Assembly (NCBI GenBank): GCA_005239615.1
Contig: SBBR01000070.1
Location: 1-11,468, forward strand
Direction: 5' to 3'
DNA from: an archaeon
Lineage (GTDB): Archaea; Iainarchaeota; Iainarchaeia; Iainarchaeales; Iainarchaeaceae
DNA length: 11,468 bases
Shown here: positions 6,773-11,308 of the stretch, one piece after another
Numbering within the stretch: the stretch's first letter is position 1
Layout: every line of letters begins with the position of its first letter
Made by a program: the position numbers and the translations under genes
The notes under the pieces: model-generated
Databases searched by the model: none
What the model saw: only the letters and a program-made list of their open reading frames with translations
Told to the model about the DNA's origin: nothing

Positions 6773-7135
6773 ATGCCAAAAATCTATGCGAAAACGCTTT
6801 CAAAAGAGGCCATAATAAGCATCAATGTCGAGTTTGCTGGGGGGCAACTCAGAAGCGACAGAGCGTTGGAATTCATAGTTTGGAAAGTGGCTGAAACACG
6901 CGGGGTTGACAGGAAGGCTGCGACACTCCTTATGGAGATTTCCAGAAGGCGCCCGTTTATGGACGGGAACAAGAGAACGGCTTTTGAATCAATGCTCGCA
7001 TTCCTAGAACTTAACGGAAAGAAAATGGATGTCGGGGAGGCATCAAGATTCAATGTGGTCTAATGGTCGGTAAAGCCGAAGACTTCGATGGATGGAATAG
7101 TAACATGGATAGCTAACCACACAAGAGGGAACTGA
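6773..7135 (+). pseudogene. Fic/Doc-family protein, catalytic His lost and in-frame stop
   Basis: From ATG 6773 the product reads MPKIYAKTLSKEAIISIN and goes on to a Fic core, RPFMDGNKRTAFESMLAFLE. The family motif is H-x-F-x-(D/E)-(G/A)-N-(G/K)-R; here the catalytic His is Arg60, while F62, D64, G65, N66, K67 and R68 are kept. Translation stops at TAA 7061-7063 after 96 residues. Exactly the same frame continues for 23 more residues, ending in GIVTWIANHTRGN and TGA at 7133-7135, which looks like a Fic C-terminal helix. A CAA-to-TAA change would explain the break. Fic/Doc enzymes AMPylate or phosphorylate targets, often as toxins; this copy is probably inactive. ATG 6719, touching the map stop, would add 18 residues but does not look like family sequence. 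Confidence 0.7.
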
Positions 7136-7264
7136 ATGAAAAAAATCAAGGTCAAGGGGAAAAGGGAACCCATCACAATGGCAGAGTGGGATGACATAAT
7201 ATGAATAGTGAGAAGACACATCAAACAATACAAAGAATTTTATGACGAGCTGGCCGAACTATGA
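7136..7264 (+). pseudogene. Small companion ORF of the Fic locus, split by TGA
   Basis: ATG follows directly on the stop of the extended Fic frame and encodes MKKIKVKGKREPITMAEWDD-II. An in-frame TGA follows at 7202-7204, and the same frame continues IVRRHIKQYKEFYDELAEL to TGA 7262-7264. The two halves together would give a charged 42-residue protein with a basic start, a TMAEWDD core and a helical tail. Its position and size suit an antitoxin or cofactor of the Fic protein, but I do not recognise the family. CGA-to-TGA would explain the break. This is the second in-frame nonsense codon in one locus. Confidence 0.45.
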
Positions 7265-7340
7265 ATCTATCAGGTTCACGTGACGGAGCAAAAACAACCA
7301 ATTTTAAACTCTGCCCAGGCAGTAATTTTACATTATTCGC

Positions 7341-7464
7341 GCTCCCGTAGTATAACCTGGATAGAATGCGAGCTTGCGGTGATCCTTTTTTCTGCGGAAG
7401 AAAAGCCTCAACGGAAAGGGTTCGCAACGAGCTTGAGATCAGGGTTCGAATCCCTGCGGGAGCG
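7341..7464 (+). tRNA. tRNA-Arg(GCG) with 50-nt anticodon-loop intron
   Basis: Acceptor GCTCCCG (7341-7347) pairs with CGGGAGC (7457-7463), discriminator G7464. Anticodon stem CGAGC pairs with GCTTG (7431-7435, one G-U). The loop is TTGCGG + A with anticodon GCG at 7376-7378. T-arm is CAGGG-TTCGAAT-CCCTG. The intron is 7380-7429, between positions 37 and 38. A bulge-helix-bulge fits: TTGC (positions 32-35) pairs with GCAA near the intron end, leaving 3-nt bulges GGT and CGA for the splicing endonuclease. CCA is not encoded. The D-stem is weak, with an A12-A23 mismatch and two G-U pairs. A TTTTAAAC sequence about 36 nt upstream may be the TATA box. Confidence 0.9.
7380..7429 (+). other. Intron of tRNA-Arg(GCG)
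   Basis: A 50-nt archaeal-type intron begins after G37 and ends before A38. It carries no ORF. The anticodon pairs with intron bases in the precursor, as expected for splicing by the tRNA splicing endonuclease. Confidence 0.8.
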
Positions 7465-7526
7465 TATCGCGATAGTGGATAATTCAATAGGAAACCTCAA
7501 AGCCAATCGCATGAACTTACCAAAGC

Positions 7527-7533
7527 CTTAAAC
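7527..7533 (+). promoter_or_regulatory. TATA-like box of the arrestin-like gene
   Basis: CTTAAAC is centred about 28 nt before ATG 7558, again the leaderless spacing. No Shine-Dalgarno sequence is seen. Confidence 0.45.
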
Positions 7534-7557
7534 AATGTTTGAACAGGTGATTGCTTA

Positions 7558-8040
7558 ATGTCAATCCTCGGAATAGGCGCGGGAAAAATAGAGCTGCGGC
7601 TGAACCGCACCGACCTCCACCCGGGAGAAGTTATTGAGGGCAGTGCGTCCCTCTCGCTCAACGAACCCATTAAGGCGCGTGGCGTTATGGTTGAGTTCTG
7701 GGCGCAGAAGCGGGAGAGGCGGGGGAAGAGCAGCTACACGAGGATTCTCTATAAAAAGGAGGAGCGCCTCGACTCAGAGAAGGAGTACAGGGCAGGCATG
7801 CCAATGCAGTACCAGTTCAAATTCACGGTTCCAGATGGAATACTCAACACAACCCAGTACGACAGCGGCCTCATCGGAGGGGTGATGGGCTTCCTCCGCG
7901 ACATGGGCAACAACGGCATACAGTGGTTTGTCGCGGCGAAGCTGGACGTGCCTATGGCATTTGACGTTTCCGCAAGACAGCAGCTGCGGGTCACGCTAAG
8001 GCCAAGTATAGTTGGTGTGCCGCCAACCACAATGCAGTGA
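7558..8040 (+). CDS. Arrestin-like (Spo0M-type) protein
   Basis: The 160-residue product is predicted to be an all-beta, cytoplasmic arrestin-fold domain. The N-terminus GKIELRLNRTDLHPGEVIEG (9-28) matches the 'i.l.l..t.y.PGe.v.G.v.l' start of Spo0M/arrestin N-domains. It is followed by EPIKARGVMVEF (36-47, the 'i.a..i.v.f.G' strand), a basic loop QKRERRGKSSYTRI, the YKKEERLDSEKEYRAG stretch, and YQFKFTVP (84-91). Near 100-118 a Gly-rich loop replaces the usual binding turn, then WFVAAKLDVP and the last strands end QQLRVTLRP. It has only one arrestin lobe, as is usual for short archaeal members. Its partner is unknown; bacterial Spo0M is a sporulation-control protein, but no such role is implied here. 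It sits alone between two tRNA genes. Confidence 0.7.
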   Translation: MSILGIGAGKIELRLNRTDLHPGEVIEGSASLSLNEPIKARGVMVEFWAQKRERRGKSSYTRILYKKEERLDSEKEYRAGMPMQYQFKFTVPDGILNTTQYDSGLIGGVMGFLRDMGNNGIQWFVAAKLDVPMAFDVSARQQLRVTLRPSIVGVPPTTMQ

Positions 8041-8083
8041 GCCACCCACCCATTGGACAGGCTCTGAAAAGCGGAGCCGCTGG

Positions 8084-8093
8084 TTTAAAATAT
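8084..8093 (+). promoter_or_regulatory. TATA box of tRNA-Leu
   Basis: TTTAAAATAT is centred about 27 nt before the mature tRNA 5' end at 8116, a good match to archaeal tRNA promoters. A GGCTC/GAGCC inverted repeat (8060-8078) just before it may help end the arrestin-like transcript. Confidence 0.65.
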
Positions 8094-8115
8094 TCCCTGC
8101 CCAAAAGTCCTTTAC

Positions 8116-8232
8116 GCGGGAGTCGGATAGTGGTCAATTCCGCAGGGCTTAGAAAACGGATGAATACAATTCGGTCTGTTTAGGACACCCTGTGCCTCAG
8201 TGGCTCCGCAGGTTCGAATCCTGCCTCCCGCA
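8116..8232 (+). tRNA. tRNA-Leu(TAG) with 33-nt anticodon-loop intron
   Basis: Acceptor GCGGGAG (8116-8122) pairs with CTCCCGC (8225-8231), discriminator A8232. The D-arm is GGA/TCC with the G18-G19 pair kept. Anticodon stem CAGGG pairs with CCCTG; the loop is CTTAGA + A with anticodon TAG at 8150-8152. A long variable arm with GCC/GGC stem marks a class II tRNA, and the T-arm GCAGG-TTCGAAT-CCTGC is canonical. The intron is 8154-8186. The bulge-helix-bulge is clear: CTTA pairs with TAGG, leaving bulges GAA and ACA, and AACGG pairs with CTGTT inside the intron. CCA is not encoded. Confidence 0.93.
8154..8186 (+). other. Intron of tRNA-Leu(TAG)
   Basis: A 33-nt intron lies between A37 and A38, with a well-formed bulge-helix-bulge and no coding content. 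Confidence 0.85.
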
Positions 8233-8235
8233 ACC

Positions 8236-8306
8236 CTTTTCTTTTGTTGACACAACTCGGTCCACGGAGTGGACAAGGAAAGAAAAGAGTTGACGGAAAA
8301 GAAAAG
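8236..8306. repeat. Three nested inverted repeats after tRNA-Leu
   Basis: CTTTTCTTTT (8236-8245) pairs with AAAAGAAAAG (8297-8306). Inside, CAACTC (8253-8258) pairs with GAGTTG (8287-8292). Inside that, GTCCAC (8260-8265) pairs with GTGGAC (8269-8274) around GGA. All three are exact and nested, so a single long stem with interior loops can form. The T-rich left arm may also end the tRNA-Leu transcript. Confidence 0.6.
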
Positions 8307-8338
8307 TGTCAGCATCGCATAGAAATTGGCGGTTTTCG

Positions 8339-8360
8339 CCAGCCTTTTTCAAAAGGCTGG
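8339..8360. repeat. Perfect 10-bp hairpin
   Basis: CCAGCCTTTT (8339-8348) pairs with AAAAGGCTGG (8351-8360) around TC. The right arm runs into the degenerate tRNA 3'-end copy. A TGGCG/CGCCA stem overlaps its left side and competes with it. Confidence 0.65.
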
Positions 8361-8381
8361 TTCTGAATCCTGTCTCCCGCA
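8359..8381 (+). repeat. Degenerate second copy of the tRNA-Leu 3' end
   Basis: GGTTCTGAATCCTG followed by TCTCCCGCA repeats GGTTCGAATCCTG-CCTCCCGCA of the tRNA-Leu T-arm and acceptor (8211-8232), with one inserted T and one C-to-T change. No matching 5' tRNA half exists nearby, so this is not a second tRNA gene. Direct repeats of a tRNA 3' end are the footprint left by elements that integrate at tRNA genes (attL/attR), or by partial tRNA duplication. Confidence 0.65.
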
Positions 8382-8387
8382 ATAATA

Positions 8388-8427
8388 GCAAATTGCATTA
8401 ATTTTTGGGCATTTTACGGCAATTTGC
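8388..8427. repeat. Inverted repeat downstream of the tRNA copy
   Basis: GCAAATTGC (8388-8396) is exactly inverted as GCAATTTGC (8419-8427) around 22 nt. A further 6-bp GTTCAG/CTGAAC pair brackets the next TATA region. No gene is seen from 8382 to 8543. Confidence 0.45.
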
Positions 8428-8471
8428 AGTTATGCAGAGGTGAATGATTTGTTCAGTTATTAATGTTCTCT

Positions 8472-8479
8472 GATATAAG
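8472..8479 (+). promoter_or_regulatory. TATA box of the CYTH-domain gene
   Basis: GATATAAG lies about 68 nt before ATG 8544, predicting a start near 8502 and a leader of about 42 nt. Confidence 0.5.
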
Positions 8480-8530
8480 TCGGTCTGAACAACACCCGAA
8501 TACGGGCAACTTTGTAAAAACAATTACTAT

Positions 8531-8535
8531 GGAGG
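8531..8535 (+). promoter_or_regulatory. Shine-Dalgarno site, GGAGG
   Basis: GGAGG with an 8-nt spacer to ATG 8544 fixes that start. It is unusual in this window, where most genes look leaderless. Confidence 0.6.
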
Positions 8536-8543
8536 ATTTGTAA

Positions 8544-8819
8544 ATGGCGCAGGAAATGAAACTAAAGCTTTCGGATTACAAAAAAACTGAACAAGGTTTC
8601 AGGAAGCTAGGTGCAAAATTCCTGAAGGGGGTTTCGAGCACCGACACCTACTTCGAGCAGCCTGCGGGAAAGGTGCTTAAGCTCGTGGAGGGCGATGAGG
8701 GAGCGGTCCTCACGGAGCTGCAGGCGCGGACAAGAAGGCACTTGGTATACTCAGGAAACACGGCTTTAAGGCCAGGAAGGCAGGCGCAGGCGACTGGAAA
8801 ACCGAGTACAGCGGCATGA
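8544..8819 (+). pseudogene. CYTH-domain (CyaB/class IV cyclase-like) N-terminal fragment
   Basis: Residues 1-62 resemble the start of CYTH triphosphate-tunnel enzymes: MAQEMKLKLSDY in place of the ExExK start, LGAKFLKGVSSTDTYFEQP (22-40), then GKVLKLVEGDEGAVLTELQA. The first Glu of ExExK is Ala, while E4 and K6 remain. After about residue 62 the frame loses family character (RTRRHLVYSGN...) and ends at TGA 8817-8819, because the DNA there belongs to a proA fragment in another frame. A full CYTH protein is about 170-190 residues, so two thirds are missing, including the remaining tunnel strands. The start has a Shine-Dalgarno site and a TATA box, so the chimeric message may still be made. The apparent ATGA overlap with the next frame is a by-product of the junction. 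Confidence 0.65.
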
Positions 8820-9190
8820 TGCTCTCAATCAAAACCGTGGGCAGCGTGGATGAAGCAATTTCTCACATCAACAGGTTCGGCTCAGGGCACACCGACTGGA
8901 TAATCACGCAGGATCCGCACAATGCCGAAAAATTCCTGGGCGCTGTTGACTCGGCTGGCGTTTACTGGAACGCCTCGACAAGGTTTGCCGACCGGTACAG
9001 GTACGGAAAGGGAGAGGAGATAGGGATTTCGACGGGAAAAATACACGCGCGTGGCCCGAGCGGAGCGGAAGTGCTGCTCAGCTACAAGTATATCCTCAGT
9101 GGAAACGGGCACATTGTCTCGGATTATGCCGGGAAAAAAGGAAGGAAATTCCTGCACAGGAAGCTCAAGCCCACGCATACTTCAACATAA
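8729..9190 (+). pseudogene. proA: ProA (gamma-glutamyl phosphate reductase) C-terminal fragment
   Basis: In the frame opened at 8729 the protein reads DKKALGILRKHGFKARKAGA, then DWKTEYSGMMLSIKTVGSVD, EAISHINRFGSGHTDWIIT, DSAGVYWNASTRFADRYRYG, EIGISTGKIHARGP and YKYILSGNGHIV. These are the successive landmarks of the ProA C-terminal third. ProA makes glutamate semialdehyde for proline synthesis and is normally about 420 residues; only about 153 remain. The catalytic Cys and the NADPH-binding half are gone. Family positions are also eroded: DG is DR, GLGAE is GKGEE and GPVGLEGL is GPSGAEVL. An open frame from ATG 8816 covers most of it and could give a short protein, but not an active enzyme. 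Confidence 0.8.
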
Positions 9191-9212
9191 CACGACTGGG
9201 CTTCTGCAAACC

Positions 9213-9220
9213 TATTTAAA
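9213..9220 (+). promoter_or_regulatory. TATA box upstream of a short broken ORF and tRNA-His
   Basis: TATTTAAA is centred about 27 nt before ATG 9243, the leaderless spacing. It is also the best promoter candidate upstream of tRNA-His, which has no TATA box at the usual distance. Confidence 0.5.
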
Positions 9221-9242
9221 CCAAATGCCGTGAATAGTAATT

Positions 9243-9363
9243 ATGGAAAGGGATTTACTTCACATCGATTGCTGATTGTCCTATCAACACCCTTATCCAG
9301 CAGAATGCAGTTTTCAGATTCCTTGCCTTGGGCCTTTTGGCGTCAGGGAGGAGGGAAGAATAA
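9243..9363 (+). pseudogene. Possible remnant of a short unrecognised ORF
   Basis: ATG 9243 encodes MERDLLHIDC and stops at TGA 9273-9275. One frame over, from about 9267, the sequence IADCPINTLIQQNAVFRFLA continues as LGLLASGRREE to TAA 9361-9363. Joined by a single shift this gives a helical 40-residue product that stops 11 nt before tRNA-His. It may be the N-terminal stub of a lost gene, or a chance frame in a tRNA leader. No family is recognised. Confidence 0.3.
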
Positions 9364-9374
9364 AATCCCTGTAT

Positions 9375-9450
9375 GGTGGCCATCGTCTAGCTTGGTTCAA
9401 GACACAGGCCTGTGGAGCCTGGAACCCGGGTTCAAATCCCGGTGGCCACC
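9375..9450 (+). tRNA. tRNA-His(GTG), intronless
   Basis: G-1 (9375) and acceptor GTGGCCA pair with TGGCCAC plus C73 (9450), so the His-specific G-1:C73 pair is encoded. Anticodon stem CAGGC pairs with GCCTG; the loop CTGTGGA has anticodon GTG at 9412-9414. T-arm is CCGGG-TTCAAAT-CCCGG. CCA is not encoded. The gene stands 77 nt upstream of the histidyl-tRNA synthetase gene on the same strand, so enzyme and substrate may share a transcript. Confidence 0.96.
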
Positions 9451-9490
9451 TTTTTGCCACTTCTTTCTTTAAATGAAAGAAAGTTGCAAA
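9451..9490 (+). terminator. T-run and hairpin between tRNA-His and hisS
   Basis: TTTTT directly follows the tRNA. Then CTTTCTTT (9463-9470) pairs with AAAGAAAG (9476-9483) around AAATG, extended by TTTTGC/GCAAAA outside an internal loop. It is likely a 3' end or processing signal for tRNA-His; it could also be a leader structure of hisS. Confidence 0.5.
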
Positions 9491-9527
9491 AGCGCTAAAA
9501 AGGATAGACGGTCGCCAAAAAAAAGGA

Positions 9528-10796
9528 ATGTTGGTTGGTATAAACATGAAGTTTGAAACTGTAAAGGGCATGCGAGACTTCCTCCCGGAGCAGTGCCGCA
9601 GGAAGCAGTTCATCGAGGACTTCCTGCGCGGACTCTTCGAGAGGTATGGCTTCGAGCCGCTGCAGACGCCCATTGTGGAGGAATACAGCCTGCTCGCGGC
9701 GAAGGGCGCTGGGGGAGAAGCCGTGAAGGAAGAGATTTACTGTTTTAAGGACAAGGGTGAGAGGGAGCTCGGCCTGAGGTATGACCTAACGGTGCCCCTT
9801 GCCCGGGTGGTGGCATCTGACCCATCTATCCCGAGGCCTTTCAGGAGGTATTGCATCGGCACTGTTTACCGCTACAACAAGCCGCAGGCCGCGCGGTACA
9901 GGGAGTTCACGCAGGCAGACGCGGACATAATTGGTGCAAATGGAGTGCTCGCGGACTTCGAGTGCGTGCAGATGTACTGCGAAGCGATGCTAGGCCTGGG
10001 CTTCGCGTTCAGGGTCAGGGTGAGCAACCGGCAGCTACTCGAGGACCTTGCGAAAAAGTGCGGCGTGGCCCCAGAGCAGGTCAAGGAGTGCTTCAGGAGC
10101 ATCGACAAGCTGGACAAGATTGGCGACAAAGGCGTGGAGAAGGAGCTTGTGGAGAAGGGTATCCCTGTTGGCATCCTCGAGCAGATAAGGGCGAATTCTC
10201 TCGATGCCGTGAAGGACATGGTACCGGAGAGCGAAGGCGTGAAGAACATCGAAGAGGTGCTCCGGCTCTGCGTGGAGAACGGGCTCAATGAAGTGGAATT
10301 CGACGTGAGCCTCGCGCGCGGGCTTGAGTACTACACAGGCATAGTTTTCGAGGTGTCGGTCGAGAAAGGCCCCAGCGTGGGAGGAGGGGGAAGGTATGAC
10401 AATCTAATCTCTGTTTATGGCGGCCAGCCAACGCCTGCCGTGGGAATCAGCTTCGGCGTGGACAGGCTCTACGACGCGCTCGCCGCAACGCTCACGATGG
10501 GCCCTAACTCTGACCTTCTTGTAATACCTGTCTCGGAACTGGCTTTCTCTGCGGCTACGAGGCTCGGCGCGAAAGTGAGGGCGCTCGGCGTTGCGGCGGA
10601 GATGGATGTGATGGGGCGTGGCGTGAAGAAGGCGCTCGATTACGCGAACAGGAAAGGCATTCCATTTGTGGCGGTGATTGGCGAGGACGAGGTGAAGTCC
10701 GGCAGGGTGAAGGTGAAGGACATGGCATCGGGGAGCGAAAATGAGTTCCCTATCGGCGACGCGGCTGGAATAAGGGCCTTGCTCAAGGGCACCTGA
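9528..10796 (+). CDS. hisS: Histidyl-tRNA synthetase
   Basis: This class II synthetase charges tRNA-His in the cytoplasm. Counting 422 residues from ATG 9528: the start KGMRDFLPE is at 13-21; motif 1 is around GFEPLQTPIVEEYSLL; LRYDLTVPLARVV (83-95) precedes motif 2, PFRRYCIGTVYRYNKPQAAR (104-123), with YREFTQADADIIG. The His-specific motif is SLARGLEYYTG (261-271), with catalytic Arg264, and a Gly-rich GGGGRYDNL follows. Motif 3 is PAVGISFGVDRL (303-314). The anticodon-binding domain runs from about 328 to the end (DLLVIPVSE, RGVKKALDYANRKGIPF). Length is normal. ATG 9546 (MKFETVKGMRDF) is an equally family-like start; an AAAAAG-type box near 9500 slightly favours 9528. Confidence 0.96.
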   Translation: MLVGINMKFETVKGMRDFLPEQCRRKQFIEDFLRGLFERYGFEPLQTPIVEEYSLLAAKGAGGEAVKEEIYCFKDKGERELGLRYDLTVPLARVVASDPSIPRPFRRYCIGTVYRYNKPQAARYREFTQADADIIGANGVLADFECVQMYCEAMLGLGFAFRVRVSNRQLLEDLAKKCGVAPEQVKECFRSIDKLDKIGDKGVEKELVEKGIPVGILEQIRANSLDAVKDMVPESEGVKNIEEVLRLCVENGLNEVEFDVSLARGLEYYTGIVFEVSVEKGPSVGGGGRYDNLISVYGGQPTPAVGISFGVDRLYDALAATLTMGPNSDLLVIPVSELAFSAATRLGAKVRALGVAAEMDVMGRGVKKALDYANRKGIPFVAVIGEDEVKSGRVKVKDMASGSENEFPIGDAAGIRALLKGT

Positions 10797-10802
10797 AACC
10801 GG

Positions 10803-10808
10803 TTTTTT
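10803..10808 (+). terminator. Poly-T terminator after hisS
   Basis: TTTTTT begins 7 nt after the hisS stop, typical of archaeal intrinsic termination, and separates hisS from tRNA-Thr. Confidence 0.5.
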
Positions 10809-10840
10809 ATTGTTTGCGGAAGTAAAAATCTTACTAAGTT

Positions 10841-10944
10841 GCCGAGATAGCTCAATTAGTGGAGCAGTCGATTGGTATGTGTCCTTGCTGAGAGCTGGGC
10901 TGACAATTATCGACAGGTCGCGGGTGCAATTCCCGCTCTCGGCT
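10841..10944 (+). tRNA. tRNA-Thr(GGT) with 31-nt intron and unusual elbow
   Basis: Acceptor GCCGAGA (10841-10847) pairs with TCTCGGC (10937-10943), discriminator T10944. D-stem GCTC/GAGC is perfect. Anticodon stem GTCGA pairs with TCGAC; the loop is TTGGTA + A with anticodon GGT at 10874-10876. The intron is 10878-10908. T-stem GCGGG/CCCGC is perfect, but the T-loop is TGCAATT, so position 55 is G instead of T. The D-loop AATTAGTG gives A at 18 and G at 21. The bulge-helix-bulge is loose: TTG pairs with CAA and the fourth pair is G-A. All stems are intact, so it is probably expressed, but it may be diverging. Confidence 0.85.
10878..10908 (+). other. Intron of tRNA-Thr(GGT)
   Basis: This 31-nt insert lies between A37 and A38, with GTCC/GGGC able to form the intron stem. 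The central helix has three good pairs instead of four. Confidence 0.7.
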
Positions 10945-10978
10945 CCTTTCAGCAAATCGAAAAAGTCAAAAATAGCCT

Positions 10979-11149
10979 CTATTTCGGCCCGGCCATGTAC
11001 TCTTCCTTGCAGTTTGAGCAGCAGAACCTTCGCGCGTCAATGCTGCCGAAGGGGCTGTCGATGGCCCCTCCGCAGTTCATGCACCTTCTTTCAGGGCCTT
11101 TTGCGGCCTGCCTCGGCTTAGGCACTCTGTCAAGCTTAACTATCACCAT
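10979..11149 (-). CDS. Small zinc-ribbon-like protein
   Basis: From the start at 11149 this 56-residue protein begins MVIVKLDRVPKPRQAAKG. It carries CMNCGG, then after about 15 residues FCCSNCKEEYM, ending AGPK. Two CxxC-type knuckles about 17 residues apart suggest a single Zn site, as in TRASH-like or treble-clef ribbons ('C..CG...RFCS..C...Y'). The start is chosen because GGTGGAGGAG lies just before it as a strong Shine-Dalgarno sequence. An in-frame ATG at 11212 would add 21 residues of less typical sequence. A possible TATA (11251-11257, minus strand) precedes it. It is divergent from the gene at 11309. Nucleic-acid or metal binding is inferred; no specific function can be given. Confidence 0.7.
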   Translation of the reverse strand: MVIVKLDRVPKPRQAAKGPERRCMNCGGAIDSPFGSIDARRFCCSNCKEEYMAGPK

Positions 11150-11164
11150 ACTTTCTCCTCCACC
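11141..11164 (-). promoter_or_regulatory. Strong Shine-Dalgarno before the zinc-ribbon gene
   Basis: Read on the minus strand, GGTGGAGGAGAAAGT precedes ATG at 11149 with a spacer of about 5-7 nt. It decides the start over the upstream in-frame ATG at 11212. Confidence 0.65.
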
Positions 11165-11250
11165 CACCGGCAACGCCACAAAGGAATGGCAAAATGCAAA
11201 AAGGTTCGCCATTACGCGGGCGCTGCCGAAACAATTCTACATAGGTTCGG

Positions 11251-11257
11251 TTTAAAA
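11251..11257 (-). promoter_or_regulatory. TATA-like box for the zinc-ribbon gene
   Basis: TTTTAAA on the minus strand predicts a transcript start near 11227, giving a leader of about 80 nt that carries the Shine-Dalgarno site. Confidence 0.4.
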
Positions 11258-11277
11258 CCATTGTTTTTCTGCGAATG

Positions 11278-11285
11278 ATTAAATA
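11278..11285 (+). promoter_or_regulatory. TATA box of the gene at 11309
   Basis: ATTAAATA is centred about 27 nt before ATG 11309, the leaderless spacing. Confidence 0.6.
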
Positions 11286-11308
11286 CTCCTTTAAAGTAAT
11301 TCTGTGGC

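Noticed and set aside
7061..7204. Stop-codon recoding to explain the in-frame TAA and TGA
   Set aside because: Two different stop codons are involved, while TGA and TAA serve as normal ends of intact genes here; simple nonsense mutation is enough.
8339..8381. A second functional tRNA after tRNA-Leu
   Set aside because: Only the T-arm tail and acceptor 3' strand are present, with an inserted base in the T-loop; no 5' half or anticodon arm exists.
8816..9190. An intact gene starting at ATG 8816, coupled by ATGA to the preceding ORF
   Set aside because: The ProA homology extends upstream of this ATG in the same frame to about 8729, so the ATG is internal and the overlap is accidental.
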